Shown: positions 1 through 9,287, numbered from the stretch's first letter. The stretch is DNA of 64,000 nt from Pseudomonas sp. MTM4 (GCF_019355055.1 NZ_CP048411.1:2507501-2571500); one strand, 5' to 3'. Numbers and translations: made by a program. The notes: generated from the sequence alone by a model not told the origin.

Positions 1-39
1 GGCAGTCTGTGCTACCAGGATCTTCTTAATCAGGTTCAC
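1..39 (-). CDS. N-terminal fragment of a probable exported protein (cytochrome c5 candidate)
   Basis: The last 13 codons before the left edge on the minus strand begin with GTG at 37-39 and read M-N-L-I-K-K-I-L-V-A-Q-T-A, which looks like the start of a signal peptide (Lys-Lys, then hydrophobic). An AGGG-type ribosome binding site lies just upstream at about 44-48. In P. aeruginosa, as I remember it, the gene next to pauR (PA5301) is cycB (PA5300, cytochrome c5), so that is the positional guess. Only the start is visible, so the product cannot be proved here. Confidence 0.45.
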   Translation of the reverse strand, partial: MNLIKKILVAQTA

Positions 40-95
40 CTTACACCCTCATGTGGCTAGACACGCCCGCGGCCACGGTTACGCGGGCGGCGGCT

Positions 96-121
96 AGTAT
101 AGCGGCAAGCCATGCTTGCCG
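96..121 (-). promoter_or_regulatory. Candidate promoter with a perfect hairpin between -10 and -35
   Basis: On the minus strand TATACT (96-101) is a good -10 box about 55 nt upstream of the GTG start at 39. Directly upstream of it lies a perfect inverted repeat with 8-bp arms, CGGCAAGC (103-110) and GCTTGCCG (114-121), around a 3-nt loop. Its position in the spacer suggests an operator for the truncated gene at the window edge. No convincing -35 hexamer is seen. Confidence 0.35.
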
Positions 122-202
122 AAACAACCCATATCGCGCAGGCCTGCCCAGCGACGCCGTGTCGCACCGCCAGCTCACCTGCGCAAATGCTGCCGAGCAG
201 GT

Positions 203-766
203 TCAGAAATTCGCGGGCGTGGTCGCGCTGATCAGCTTGGCAGGCGTATCGAACGGATTACGGAAACGATGCGGTTTGCTGCTTTCGAAGTAGTAGCTGT
301 CGCCGGTTTCGAGCAGATAGGTCTGCCCGCTCACCGTCAGTTCCAGACGCCCCTCGACCAACATGCCGGCCTCTTCGCCCTGGTGCGCCAGCATGTCCGT
401 ACCGGTATCGGAGCCGGGCGGATAAGTTTCGGAGAGAAAAGCGATGGCCCGTCCCGGATGCGCCTTGCCGACGAGCTTCATGCTCACCGCACCGTCGGAA
501 ATATCGATCAGCTCACCCGCCTTGTAGACCACCTGGGTGTCGCCGTCCTGCTCGAAATCGGGTGAGAAGAACTCAACCAGCGACATAGGAATGCCGCTCA
601 GCACCTTTTTCAGCGAGCTGATGGACGGACTGACGCTGTTCTTTTCGATCATGGAAATCGTGCTGTTGGTAACGCCAGCACGTTTGGCGAGTTCGCGCTG
701 GGACAGGCCCTTGAGTTTGCGGATGGTTTGCAGTCGAACGCCGACGTCCAATACGGGAGCCCTCAA
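203..766 (-). CDS. pauR: XRE-family regulator with cupin domain, PauR/PuuR-like
   Basis: The 187-residue protein has an N-terminal helix-turn-helix of the Cro/XRE type (about residues 9-65, with GLSQRELAKRAGVTNSTIS) and a C-terminal cupin (about 110-187, with HQGEEAGMLVEG and the GDSYYFESSKPHRFRNP segment). This is the architecture of PauR (PA5301), which represses polyamine catabolism genes in P. aeruginosa and senses polyamines. The neighbouring dadA, ridA-like and PauB-like genes fit that locus. In P. aeruginosa the alanine racemase gene dadX lies in this neighbourhood; it is absent here. The start is the ATG at 766. Function is inferred from family and position. Confidence 0.8.
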   Translation of the reverse strand: MRAPVLDVGVRLQTIRKLKGLSQRELAKRAGVTNSTISMIEKNSVSPSISSLKKVLSGIPMSLVEFFSPDFEQDGDTQVVYKAGELIDISDGAVSMKLVGKAHPGRAIAFLSETYPPGSDTGTDMLAHQGEEAGMLVEGRLELTVSGQTYLLETGDSYYFESSKPHRFRNPFDTPAKLISATTPANF

Positions 767-861
767 TCAAGCGCGAAAAACAATGCCGCTATGATGGCGA
801 GGGCGTTCAGTATTTTCAACACATCAAATGGAATGAAGGGACTGACGGCGACAGGCGAAAT

Positions 862-1218
862 TTACTCCGGCAGCGCCGCCACGACCGACAGCTCGACGAG
901 GATTTCCGGCTCGCACAGTTTGGCTTCGACAGTGGCGCGTGCCGGCGCGACGCCGTCGGGCAACCACTGGTCCCAGACCGCATTCATGCCGGCAAAGTCG
1001 GCGTCGATGTCCTTGAGGTAGATGGTCACCGACAGAATGTGCTGCTTGTCCGTACCGGCCTGACGCAGCAGGCGCTCGATGTTGTCCAGCGTCTCGCGCG
1101 TCTGCTGCTCGACGCCGGCACTCATGTCCTCGCCCACCTGACCGGCCAGATAGACGGTGTTGCCGTGGATGACGATCTGGCTCATGCGTACATCAGTGTG
1201 CAGGCGCTGTATGGGCAT
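862..1218 (-). CDS. RidA/YjgF-family protein next to dadA
   Basis: A 118-residue member of the RidA (YjgF/YER057c/UK114) family of imine/enamine deaminases, which hydrolyse reactive imino intermediates. The YLAGQVGED motif, the family core ([19 protein letters not shown]) and the closing segment with [16 protein letters not shown] are visible. The frame is open to 1608, but homology starts at the ATG at 1218 and the upstream part is a shadow of dadA. The start overlaps the dadA 3' end by 26 nt, so the two are translationally linked. The likely job is clearing the imino acids that DadA produces. It is a second RidA besides the one at 27031. Confidence 0.85.
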   Translation of the reverse strand: MPIQRLHTDVRMSQIVIHGNTVYLAGQVGEDMSAGVEQQTRETLDNIERLLRQAGTDKQHILSVTIYLKDIDADFAGMNAVWDQWLPDGVAPARATVEAKLCEPEILVELSVVAALPE

Positions 1219-2491
1219 GCTTGCGCGTCTCCTTGGTCTTGCCGTAACGGGAAATATCCAGCCCATTGGTGCTGATCTGGGTGCGCCTGGAGGCCAGCAG
1301 ATCGGCAAGCAGGCGACCGGACCCGCAGGCCATGGTCCAGCCCAAGGTGCCGTGGCCGGTATTGAGGAACAGGTTGCGATAGGCCGTGGCGCCAATGATC
1401 GGAGTGCCGTCCGGCGTCGCCGGACGCAGCCCGGTCCAGAGTTCCGCGCTACCCGGATCGCCACCCAGCGGAAACAGATCACCGACGACCATTTCCAGGG
1501 TTTCGCGCCGACGCGGATTGAGCGACAGGTCGTGACCGGCAATCTCGGCCATCCCACCCACCCGGATGCGCTGATCGAAACGGGTGATAGCGACCTTGTA
1601 GGTTTCATCTAGCACCGTGGATACCGGAGCCATGGTCGGGTCGCTGATCGGCACGGTGAGTGAGTAGCCCTTGAGTGGATAGACCGGAGCGCGGATGCCC
1701 AGCGGCTTGAGCATTTGCGAGCTGTAGCTGCCCAGCGCCAGCACATAGCGATCGGCGGTTTCCAGCTTGCCGTCAATCCACACGCCGTCGAGGCGGTCGC
1801 CGGAATATTCCAGGCGTTGAATGTCCTGATTGAAGCGGAACTCCACACCCAACTCACGTGCCATCTCGGCCAGCTTGGTGGTGAACAGCTGACAATCGCC
1901 GGTCTGGTCGTTGGGCAGGCGCAGCGCGCCGCTGAGTTTGTCGGCCACCTTGGCCAGCGCCGGCTCGGCACGGGCGATGCCGGTGCGATCGAGCAGTTCG
2001 TAGGGCACGCCGGATGCTTCCAGCACGGCGATATCCTTGGCGGCATTGTCCAGCTGCGCCTGGGTGCGGAACAGCTGAGTCGTGCCGCATTGCCGACCTT
2101 CGTAGTCGATGCCGGTTTCGGCCCGCAGCTCGTCGAGGCAATCCCGACTGTATTCGGACAGCCGCACCATGCGCTCCTTGTTCACCGCATAGCGCGCCGC
2201 CGTACAGTTGCGCAGCATCTGAGCCATCCACAGGTATTGCTGGATGTCGCCGGTGAGCTTGATCGCCAGCGGTGCGTGCCGTTGCAGCAGCCATTTGATG
2301 GCCTTGAGCGGCACGCCGGGCGCAGCCCAGGGCGAGGCGTAACCGGGCGACACCTGCCCGGCGTTGGCAAAGCTGGTTTCCATCGCCACGGCCGGCTGAC
2401 GGTCAACGACCACCACTTCGAAGCCGGCGCGAGCCAGATAATAGGCACTGGTCGTGCCGATCACTCCACCACCCATCACCAGAACACGCAT
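1193..2491 (-). CDS. dadA: D-amino acid dehydrogenase small subunit DadA
   Basis: FAD-dependent membrane-associated dehydrogenase of 432 residues that oxidises D-alanine and other D-amino acids to keto acids and ammonia, feeding electrons to the respiratory chain. The N-terminal dinucleotide-binding motif [20 protein letters not shown] is at residues 1-20, and the C-terminal FAD-closing motif [14 protein letters not shown] is near residues 400-413. The ATG at 2491 is chosen because the protein then starts at the Rossmann strand and has the usual DadA length; a 29-codon upstream extension is not supported. It is divergent from lrp, a known regulator of dad genes in Pseudomonas and enterics. 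Confidence 0.95.
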   Translation of the reverse strand: MRVLVMGGGVIGTTSAYYLARAGFEVVVVDRQPAVAMETSFANAGQVSPGYASPWAAPGVPLKAIKWLLQRHAPLAIKLTGDIQQYLWMAQMLRNCTAARYAVNKERMVRLSEYSRDCLDELRAETGIDYEGRQCGTTQLFRTQAQLDNAAKDIAVLEASGVPYELLDRTGIARAEPALAKVADKLSGALRLPNDQTGDCQLFTTKLAEMARELGVEFRFNQDIQRLEYSGDRLDGVWIDGKLETADRYVLALGSYSSQMLKPLGIRAPVYPLKGYSLTVPISDPTMAPVSTVLDETYKVAITRFDQRIRVGGMAEIAGHDLSLNPRRRETLEMVVGDLFPLGGDPGSAELWTGLRPATPDGTPIIGATAYRNLFLNTGHGTLGWTMACGSGRLLADLLASRRTQISTNGLDISRYGKTKETRKHAHTAPAH

Positions 2492-2594
2492 CGCTGCCTC
2501 CCACCCGTTTGCTGCCGGGCTTTTTCGAGTCACTGTTGATGCGGAGTATAGAAAGCGTCGACTAGTGGTTTTCCCCATATAAACGGCTATCTTT

Positions 2595-2618
2595 GCGTTT
2601 TATTCACGTCTAAAACGC
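2595..2618. promoter_or_regulatory. Inverted repeat between dadA and lrp, candidate Lrp operator
   Basis: The 149-nt dadA/lrp intergenic region holds a perfect inverted repeat: GCGTTTTA (2595-2602) and TAAAACGC (2611-2618) separated by 8 nt. It lies 22 bp upstream of the lrp ATG and about 104 bp upstream of the dadA ATG. Lrp-family proteins often bind such sites and autoregulate. The assignment is inference from position. Confidence 0.45.
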
Positions 2619-2640
2619 TTTTCTTGGAGGCGATAAACCT

Positions 2641-3129
2641 ATGCGAACCAAGCATCAGACCCGTCGCGAGCTGGACAAGATCGACCGCCAGATCCTCCGT
2701 CTGCTCCAGGCAGAAGGCCGCATGCCCTTTACCGAGGTGGGCGAACGCATCGGCCTGTCCACCACGCCTTGCACCGAGCGGGTCCGCCGGCTGGAGCGCG
2801 AGGGCATCATCATGGGCTACACCGCGCGACTGAACCCGCAGCACCTCAAGGGCGGGCTGCTGGTGTTCGTCGAGATCAGCTTGGCCTACAAATCCGGCGA
2901 TATCTTTGAAGAGTTCCGCCGCGCCGTGCTGAAGCTGCCGCACGTCTTGGAATGCCATTTGGTGTCAGGCGACTTCGATTACCTGATCAAGGCGCGCATT
3001 TCGGAGATGGCCTCTTACCGTAAATTGCTCGGCGACATCCTCCTCAAGCTGCCGCACGTGCGCGAATCCAAGAGCTATATCGTCATGGAAGAGGTGAAGG
3101 AGTCGCTGGAGCTGCCGGTGCCGGAATAG
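2641..3129 (+). CDS. lrp: Lrp/AsnC-family regulator (leucine-responsive protein, DadR-type)
   Basis: A 162-residue Lrp/AsnC protein: winged helix-turn-helix at about residues 10-70 (LDKIDRQILRLLQ, then LSTTPCTERVRRLEREGII) and the RAM ligand-binding/oligomerisation domain at about 75-155 (HVLECHLVSGDFDYLIK). A strong GGAGG ribosome binding site at 2626-2630 supports the start. In Pseudomonas the Lrp protein next to dadA activates the dad operon in response to alanine. It is transcribed divergently from dadA over a region with an inverted repeat and is followed by a terminator-like hairpin. Confidence 0.93.
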   Translation: MRTKHQTRRELDKIDRQILRLLQAEGRMPFTEVGERIGLSTTPCTERVRRLEREGIIMGYTARLNPQHLKGGLLVFVEISLAYKSGDIFEEFRRAVLKLPHVLECHLVSGDFDYLIKARISEMASYRKLLGDILLKLPHVRESKSYIVMEEVKESLELPVPE

Positions 3130-3165
3130 CAGCTTCATGCTTTCCAGCTTCTAAGCTGCTTTTTT
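3128..3165 (+). terminator. Rho-independent terminator after lrp
   Basis: Perfect 8-bp arms AGCAGCTT (3128-3135) and AAGCTGCT (3153-3160) are followed by TTTTT. The loop of 17 nt is long, but the stem begins in the lrp stop codon and the T tract is clear. Confidence 0.6.
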
Positions 3166-3223
3166 GCCCCGCAACCACCCGCCGGTCTACCCTTGAAACA
3201 AGCCATCAACTCAAGGTTCGTTC

Positions 3224-4534
3224 ATGCACACCCGCCAAGCGGCCATTCACAGCGAAGATCACGCAGCCTCTTATTACGCAGCCAGCGTCAACCAGCGGCT
3301 CGCCCTGTCACGCCTGGAAGGTGAGCAGGTTGCGGACGTCTGCATCGTCGGCGGTGGTTTCAGTGGGCTCAACACAGCTATCGAACTGGCCGAGCGCGGC
3401 CTGTCGGTGGTGCTGCTGGAGGCGCACCGAATCGGCTGGGGCGCCAGCGGGCGCAATGGTGGCCAGTTGATTCGTGGCGTTGGTCATGACGTCGAACAGT
3501 TCCAGTCGATAATCGGCGCTGAAGGCGTCGACGAACTCAAGCGCATGGGCTTTGAGGCGGTCGATATCGTCCGCCAGCGTATCGAGCGCCATGCCATCGA
3601 CTGTGATCTGACCTGGGGCTATTGCGATCTCGCGACCAAGCCGCGACATGTCGAGGGCTTCGACGCCGATTACGCCGACCTCATGCGCCTGGGCTATCCA
3701 CATCCGCTACGCCGCGTGGCGAAGGATGCCATGCGCGAGGTGATTGGCTCCGATCGCTACGTTGGCGGGTTGGTGGATATGGGCTCGGGACACCTGCATC
3801 CGCTCAATCTGGCGCTCGGGGAAGCCGCCGCCGCGCAGTCGCTGGGCGTACGCCTGTTCGAACAGTCGGCAGTCACGCGAATCGATTACGGTCACGAGGT
3901 GCGCGTGCATACCGCGCACGGCAGCGTCCGCGCCGGACAACTGGTGCTCGCCTGCAACGCTTACCTGCGAGGATTGAATCCGGAACTCGCCGGCAAAGTA
4001 CTGCCAGCCGGCAGCTATATCATCGCCACCGAGCCGCTGCCCGAGGCGCTGGCCCATGAACTGTTACCGCAGAATATGGCGGTCTGCGATCAGCGGGTAG
4101 CGCTGGATTATTTTCGCCTCTCGGCCGATCGGCGCTTGCTGTTCGGCGGCGCCTGCCATTATTCCGGGCGCGACCCGCAGGACATCGCCGCCTATATGCA
4201 GCCGAAGATGCTCGAGGTGTTTCCACAGCTGCGCGGCATCGGCATCGATTTCCAGTGGGGCGGGATGATCGGCATCGGCGCCAATCGGCTACCTCAGATC
4301 GGCCGACTGCCCGATCAGCCTAACGTGTACTACGCCCAGGCCTACGCCGGCCACGGGCTGAACGCCACCCACCTTGCCGGGCGACTGCTTGCCGAAGCCA
4401 TCAGCGGCCAGGTTCAAGGCCGCTTCGATCTGTTCGCACGCGTACCGCACCCGACTTTCCCTGGCGGCCAGCGGCTGCGCTCTCCGCTGCTGGCATTGGG
4501 CATGCTCTGGTACAGGCTCAAGGACCAGTTCTGA
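3224..4534 (+). CDS. FAD-dependent amine oxidoreductase, PauB/PuuB-like
   Basis: A 436-residue protein of the DAO family. The FAD-binding motif CIVGGGFSGLNTAIELAERG lies at about residues 40-59, followed by the GWGASGRNGGQ segment typical of gamma-glutamylputrescine oxidase (PuuB). The C-terminal GHGLNATHLAGRLLAEAISG closes the FAD site. Family members oxidise gamma-glutamylated polyamines in the putrescine/cadaverine/spermidine degradation pathway. In P. aeruginosa a pauB gene (PA5309) lies in the same neighbourhood downstream of lrp, and PauR controls it. The exact substrate cannot be read from sequence. Confidence 0.8.
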   Translation: MHTRQAAIHSEDHAASYYAASVNQRLALSRLEGEQVADVCIVGGGFSGLNTAIELAERGLSVVLLEAHRIGWGASGRNGGQLIRGVGHDVEQFQSIIGAEGVDELKRMGFEAVDIVRQRIERHAIDCDLTWGYCDLATKPRHVEGFDADYADLMRLGYPHPLRRVAKDAMREVIGSDRYVGGLVDMGSGHLHPLNLALGEAAAAQSLGVRLFEQSAVTRIDYGHEVRVHTAHGSVRAGQLVLACNAYLRGLNPELAGKVLPAGSYIIATEPLPEALAHELLPQNMAVCDQRVALDYFRLSADRRLLFGGACHYSGRDPQDIAAYMQPKMLEVFPQLRGIGIDFQWGGMIGIGANRLPQIGRLPDQPNVYYAQAYAGHGLNATHLAGRLLAEAISGQVQGRFDLFARVPHPTFPGGQRLRSPLLALGMLWYRLKDQF

Positions 4535-4593
4535 ATTTCACCGTTGCGCTGACGTCCAATCGTCATGGAACCCTAACAACGAAAAGGTGCTCC

Positions 4594-6144
4594 TTGCGCA
4601 AACATCTGGTGTTCGTGGCGATGCTGTTGCTGGCAGGCTGCGCCGGGCAGCTGGTTACCGCACCCACGAGCCACGCCCTGCCAAGCCAGGATTCGGAACT
4701 GGCACGGCGAATTGAAGCGTTGGCCGTCGACCAACCGTCCGGGCATTCGGGCTTTCGCCTGCTGTCTTCGAGCGCCGAAGCCTTCGCCGCTCGAGTCAGA
4801 ATGATCCGTGCAGCCCAGACGAGCCTGGACGTGCAGTACTACATCGTCCACGACGGCCTCAGTACCCGTGCATTGATCGACGAAGTGCTCAAGGCTGCCG
4901 ATCGCGGCGTCAGGGTCCGGTTGCTGCTCGATGACACGACCAGCGACGGCAGCGACTATCAAATCGCAACCCTGGCAGCCCACCCGAACATTCTCATCCG
5001 CGTTTTCAATCCCCTGCATGTCGGGCGCAGCAACATCGTTACCCGCACTGTCGGTCGACTACTGCATCTTTCACTGCAGCATCGGCGCATGCATAACAAG
5101 CTGATGTTGGCCGATAACAGCCTGGCCATCGTCGGCGGGCGTAATCTTGGCGACGAATATTTCGATGCCGAAAAAGGCTTGAACTTCACTGACATCGATC
5201 TGCTTGGCGCCGGGCCGGTGGCCCGGCAGCTGGCGACCAGCTTCGATCAGTACTGGAACCATGGTCTCAGCGTCCCCATCCAGCATTTCCTGCGCAGTCC
5301 ACCTAGCGTCGCGGCGCTGGACGAAGCGCGCCAGCAGATCGTGGAGTACCTGCAAGCGGAGCGCCAGCGCACTCCGCAGCGCTACCAGAGGCTGATGGCA
5401 GAACTGGACGGGCCGCCTCTGGCGCAGTGGCTGCAGGGGCTGATCTGGGCGCCCGGCGAAGCCATGTGGGACCACCCGGACAAGATCACCGCCGACGGCA
5501 TTCCCGACGAGCACCTGCTGCTGACCACCCAGCTGCAGCCAAGCATGGACGCCGTCACCCGCGAGATGACGCTGATTTCCGCCTACTTCGTCCCCACCCA
5601 GGACGGAGTGGACTACCTCACGCACCACGCCGAAAACGGCGTGGCCATCCGCATTCTCACCAACTCGCTGGAAGCGACCGATGTCCCTATCGTGCATGGC
5701 GGTTACGCACCCTATCGTCGCGAGCTGCTCGAAGCCGGCGTGCGTTTGTTCGAGCTGCGCCGGCAGCCTGACCAAGAGGCGTCCTACAACCTGAGCGGTG
5801 AGTCGGAATCGAGCCTGCACAGCAAGGGCGCAGTATTCGACCGGCAGGAAGTGTTTCTCGGCTCGTTTAACTTCGATCCGCGTTCGGTTCTCTGGAACAC
5901 CGAAGTCGGCATCCTGATCGAGAGCACCGAACTGGCCGGGGAAGTCCAGCGGCTGACACTTGAAGGCACCTCGCCGGCGGTAAGTTACGAGGTCCGACTG
6001 GTCGAGCTCGACGGTGAAAAGCAGTTGGTCTGGATCGCTGAAGACGAGGGCCGGCGCAAGGTACTCCTGGATGAGCCCGGTGGCGCCTGGCGGCGTTTCA
6101 ACGCCTGGTTCAGTCAGTGGATCGGGCTGGAACGGATGCTCTGA
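4594..6144 (+). CDS. Phospholipase D-family lipoprotein (cardiolipin synthase ClsC-like)
   Basis: A 516-residue protein starting at a TTG (4594) with an AAAGGTG ribosome binding site. A lipobox LLAGC near residue 15 predicts a lipoprotein. Two PLD HKD motifs are visible: HNKLMLADNSLAIVGGRNLGD (about 168-188) and HSKGAVFDRQEVFLGSFNFD (about 409-428). The layout matches the YmdC/ClsC branch, which makes cardiolipin from phosphatidylglycerol and phosphatidylethanolamine. The reaction here is inferred. It stands alone, about 60 nt after the oxidase gene. Confidence 0.8.
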   Translation: MRKHLVFVAMLLLAGCAGQLVTAPTSHALPSQDSELARRIEALAVDQPSGHSGFRLLSSSAEAFAARVRMIRAAQTSLDVQYYIVHDGLSTRALIDEVLKAADRGVRVRLLLDDTTSDGSDYQIATLAAHPNILIRVFNPLHVGRSNIVTRTVGRLLHLSLQHRRMHNKLMLADNSLAIVGGRNLGDEYFDAEKGLNFTDIDLLGAGPVARQLATSFDQYWNHGLSVPIQHFLRSPPSVAALDEARQQIVEYLQAERQRTPQRYQRLMAELDGPPLAQWLQGLIWAPGEAMWDHPDKITADGIPDEHLLLTTQLQPSMDAVTREMTLISAYFVPTQDGVDYLTHHAENGVAIRILTNSLEATDVPIVHGGYAPYRRELLEAGVRLFELRRQPDQEASYNLSGESESSLHSKGAVFDRQEVFLGSFNFDPRSVLWNTEVGILIESTELAGEVQRLTLEGTSPAVSYEVRLVELDGEKQLVWIAEDEGRRKVLLDEPGGAWRRFNAWFSQWIGLERML

Positions 6145-6317
6145 GCGACCTTTGCGACATATCTAGGTTGCAAGGTATTTCCGCCAATCTACCCAGCGAA
6201 ACCGCCGCCTCGCTTGCTTTCGCTTCTCGCCATGGTACCAAGGTGCCATCGGCAGCTAGGCTGCCGCACCGATGCCGAATACGGCACTGCTTCTATAAAA
6301 ATAAAAAGGAGCGCGAC

Positions 6318-7064
6318 ATGCATCATCGTAAATGGATATTGATGGTGATTGTGCTGGCGAGCTGGTTCCCAGCGCTGCTCAATTCCGCCCAGGCTCAATC
6401 CTTCACCGCTCTGGAAAGCATGCAGATCCATGCCAACCGTGCGGCCAGCAGTCTTCTGCTCTACCGCGGCGAAGGTTTTCAGAAAGCCCATCTGGCGAGG
6501 ATGGAAGGCGACCTCAAGGCACTAACCGACACGCTGAACAGCTTCCCCGCCGCCAGTAACAAGCTGCGCGAGCTGCATCAGACATTGCAGGCCACACTGC
6601 GCGAAGGGGCTGGCTTCGGTTACGAAGAAGACGACATGCCCTGGGGTTGGCCGCTACAGATGAGCAAGGCGCTACGCGACTTCCTCAGCGAGGTACGCAG
6701 CCAGCAAGGCGCTGACTTCCGCGCCGAACTGCCAGCCAAGGTGGAATACCTGACCGTTCAGTACCTGAGCCGCGCCTACGTGGGCTCCTTCGAAACGGCT
6801 CGCGAACAACCGGACACCTACCTTGGGCAGGACGAGCGGCACCTGGTGCCCTCCATCGATGAGCAACTCGCCGCCCTGGACAGCCAATCGAATCCAGCCA
6901 TCGCCAAGCTGAAGACCCGCTGGGATTTCCTCAAGGTGGCGCTCGAAGACATGAACAGCGGAAACAACAGCTTCAATACCGCGTCTGGCCGGCCGTTCGC
7001 GCCGATCATGGTGGACCGCCATGCCCGCAGTCTCAGCGATCAGTGGATGGCGCTCGTTCCCTGA
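6318..7064 (+). CDS. Uncharacterised exported protein
   Basis: A 248-residue protein with a clear Sec signal peptide (WILMVIVLASWFPALLNSAQAQ, cleavage expected after AQA near residue 26). The mature part is mostly helical and has no motif I recognise; it carries a few acidic turns such as GYEEDDMPWGWP. The ATG at 6318 is chosen because an AAAAAGGAG ribosome binding site lies at 6302-6310; the open frame upstream is chance. I see no operon link with the PLD gene, which ends 173 nt earlier. Confidence 0.75.
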   Translation: MHHRKWILMVIVLASWFPALLNSAQAQSFTALESMQIHANRAASSLLLYRGEGFQKAHLARMEGDLKALTDTLNSFPAASNKLRELHQTLQATLREGAGFGYEEDDMPWGWPLQMSKALRDFLSEVRSQQGADFRAELPAKVEYLTVQYLSRAYVGSFETAREQPDTYLGQDERHLVPSIDEQLAALDSQSNPAIAKLKTRWDFLKVALEDMNSGNNSFNTASGRPFAPIMVDRHARSLSDQWMALVP

Positions 7065-7076
7065 CGGTGCGCCAGG

Positions 7077-7601
7077 TCAGGCATCGATCGGGCGCTGACG
7101 CAGCCGTACCGGCCCGACTCGCGCCTCGATGGCCTGACGCAACGGCTCGCGCAAGCCGAGCATGAACCCCAGTTCAGCCGCGACGAATAGCGGCCCGATG
7201 ATCAGCCCGGTGAGATCGTCGACGAATGCGGGCTTGCGACCTTCGTAGTAATGCCCGACGAATTGGATGATCCAGCCCACCACGAACAATCCAACCCCCG
7301 CGCTCAGCCAGATGGCGGTCGTCTGCTGCGCCAGCTGCGCACCGACCCAGACGCAGAGCAGCAACACCACCCCCATGAGCGCGCCGAAGCGGAAGTCCAA
7401 CCGCAGATAGAACAGCGCCGACGCCAATGCGACCAACGCAACCGGGCTCAGCCAACGTCCAGAAACCTCCACGCCGGGACGCGACAGCAACACCGCGACG
7501 GCCAGCACGATCATCGGAATGCCAATGAAATGGCTGAGCAGGTTGCGCGGGTCGCGGTGATAGGCAGCGTACTGCGCCAAGTGGTCGGTCAGGGTTTTCA
7601 T
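7077..7601 (-). CDS. DUF962/Mpo1-like membrane protein
   Basis: A 174-residue membrane protein with about four transmembrane segments. It has the DUF962 signature: an N-terminal YHRDPRNLLSHFIGIPM segment and the central FVGHYYEGRKPAFVDDLTGLIIGP segment (split here as HYYEGRKPA and GLIIGP for the conserved parts). Yeast Mpo1 of this family is an Fe(II)-dependent dioxygenase that acts on 2-hydroxy fatty acids; the conserved His residues are kept here. Its bacterial role is unknown. It converges with the exported protein gene, with only 12 nt between the ends. Confidence 0.8.
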   Translation of the reverse strand: MKTLTDHLAQYAAYHRDPRNLLSHFIGIPMIVLAVAVLLSRPGVEVSGRWLSPVALVALASALFYLRLDFRFGALMGVVLLLCVWVGAQLAQQTTAIWLSAGVGLFVVGWIIQFVGHYYEGRKPAFVDDLTGLIIGPLFVAAELGFMLGLREPLRQAIEARVGPVRLRQRPIDA

Positions 7602-7718
7602 AGGGCGAGCTCCAGATGCTGTCCGGCAAGCTTAGCCAGCTTGTCGATATGCGGGGCGGCAACCCGTGGTGGACGAGTGCCAAAGGTCAAGGCGCTTGTG
7701 CCAACGCACCATTGCCCG

Positions 7719-9287
7719 CTAAGGCTCGGGGCGATAGCCCAATCGCAGGCCACCCCAATGTCGGCCGCCCACCATGATCGGCACCGAAAGGTCATGCATC
7801 AACTCACCGGTGTCGCGGCTATAGGTTTGCAACAGCACCTTGCGCTGGTGGCTGCCACAGCGCCCGCCGGTGCGGTCATTGAACAGCCGCTTGCTGCGAC
7901 TCTTGACCTTGTCGACCTCCGGATCGCCGACCGGAGGCTGGCTGAAGGCGCGGTTGTGGGTCGGCACGTAGCCATCCGGCGTAGTGGCGATGGCATAGAT
8001 CAGAGCATCGTTACGCTCAAGCAACGGCTCCTGAATGGCCGGCAGGACTTCGTCGGCATAACGATCGAAGCGAGTGCTATAGCGGATCGGATTGGTCCCC
8101 GGCTGCGCTTGGTAATTGCGATCGAAAAGATCATCGACCGTCAGCCGACCGGCTTGCAGATCCGCCTCGAAGCGCGCACCGATAGCCGCCGCGCCCTCTC
8201 GTGCCAGATCGAAGATGCCCTGGTGATAGTCGTCGAGCTGCACTTCGGCGAGCTGCTCGCTGACTGTTTCCGCCTGGCCGACGAGCTTCTCTGCAGACTG
8301 CTCCAGCTGACGGGTTTGAGTCTCACTCTCCAGCACGTCACCACGCAGTTGGTCCAGTGCTACGAAAAGCTGCGCGAGTCGCTCGTGATTGTTGGCGGTA
8401 CCGGAGGCAATTTCCGCCACCTGGGTTTCGACATTGCCAGCCAGATCGGCAATACCGGTGAGCTGGGCGCCGGTGCCTGCAATCTGCTCGGCAGCTTCGT
8501 CGAGTTCGCTGGCCTGTTTCTGGATATGGCTGACCACTGCCCCGCTCTGCTCGCGGATATCACTCACCATCCGTCCGACCGCTTCGGTGGCGCTGCTGGT
8601 GCGCCCGGCGAGGTTGCGCACCTCATCGGCGACCACCGCGAAGCCGCGGCCGGCCTCCCCGGCACGCGCGGCCTCGATCGCCGCGTTGAGCGCAAGCAGG
8701 TTGGTCTGGCTGGCGATGGACTGGATCACATCTGTGATCTGACGTATCTCTTCAGTGCGCGCAGAGAGCCCGTCGAGCAGCTCGCGACTGGCTTCGGTCT
8801 GTGCGCTGAGCCGCTGCATGCGTTCGATCGCATGCTGCAGTTCGGCTCGACCGCTGACGCTGCTGCGCCGCACCGCTTCGGCGGCCTCAAGTGCATGGCC
8901 CGCGCGACTGGCGCTGTCCTGCTCGGTCGCGGTCATCGCCTCGGCGCCATTGGCTATCTCGCTGATCGCCGCCAGCTGCGATTGCAGGCGTGCCGCCAGT
9001 TGCTCGGCACTGAATGACACTTGAGCCGCCGACAGAGCGTTGTGGCAAGTGTGGCGCGAAAGGCTTTTGCTCAGCGCAGCAGAGCTCTGGGCATTGGCGT
9101 CGCCTGGACTAGGCGGATCCGTCTGGACGCGCCACGGACCTAACCAGGGCCATAGGCTGAGCAGCAATATCGAGAGGGCGGTGAGGTAGAACGGCAGCTT
9201 CATCCACTCAAGGAAGGACAAAAGCGCCAGGAGCGAGACCGCGTGCAACAGGCAGACATTGGGGTGTAGGCGGAAGGCAGGGCGCAT
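7719..9287 (-). CDS. Methyl-accepting chemotaxis protein with C-terminal Cache-like domain
   Basis: A 522-residue chemoreceptor. Two closely spaced hydrophobic segments lie near the N-terminus (about residues 12-45), with no sizeable periplasmic domain and no clear HAMP. The signalling hairpin tip ([20 protein letters not shown], then [13 protein letters not shown]) is at about 185-225. A domain of about 170 residues follows (350-522), ending in [20 protein letters not shown], which resembles the end of a Cache domain. The sensor is therefore probably cytoplasmic. The ATG at 9287 has an AAGAGG ribosome binding site and is preferred to the longer frame. The ligand is unknown. Confidence 0.85.
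   Translation of the reverse strand: MRPAFRLHPNVCLLHAVSLLALLSFLEWMKLPFYLTALSILLLSLWPWLGPWRVQTDPPSPGDANAQSSAALSKSLSRHTCHNALSAAQVSFSAEQLAARLQSQLAAISEIANGAEAMTATEQDSASRAGHALEAAEAVRRSSVSGRAELQHAIERMQRLSAQTEASRELLDGLSARTEEIRQITDVIQSIASQTNLLALNAAIEAARAGEAGRGFAVVADEVRNLAGRTSSATEAVGRMVSDIREQSGAVVSHIQKQASELDEAAEQIAGTGAQLTGIADLAGNVETQVAEIASGTANNHERLAQLFVALDQLRGDVLESETQTRQLEQSAEKLVGQAETVSEQLAEVQLDDYHQGIFDLAREGAAAIGARFEADLQAGRLTVDDLFDRNYQAQPGTNPIRYSTRFDRYADEVLPAIQEPLLERNDALIYAIATTPDGYVPTHNRAFSQPPVGDPEVDKVKSRSKRLFNDRTGGRCGSHQRKVLLQTYSRDTGELMHDLSVPIMVGGRHWGGLRLGYRPEP

Noticed and set aside
1219..1608. Upstream extension of the RidA-like frame to 248 codons
   Set aside because: This part is the dadA gene read in another frame; RidA homology begins at 1218 and the family length is about 118-130.
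7251..9017. 588-codon plus-strand frame opposite the chemoreceptor
   Set aside because: It is the antisense of the MCP gene; high GC makes long antisense frames common here, and the peptide shows no family motif.
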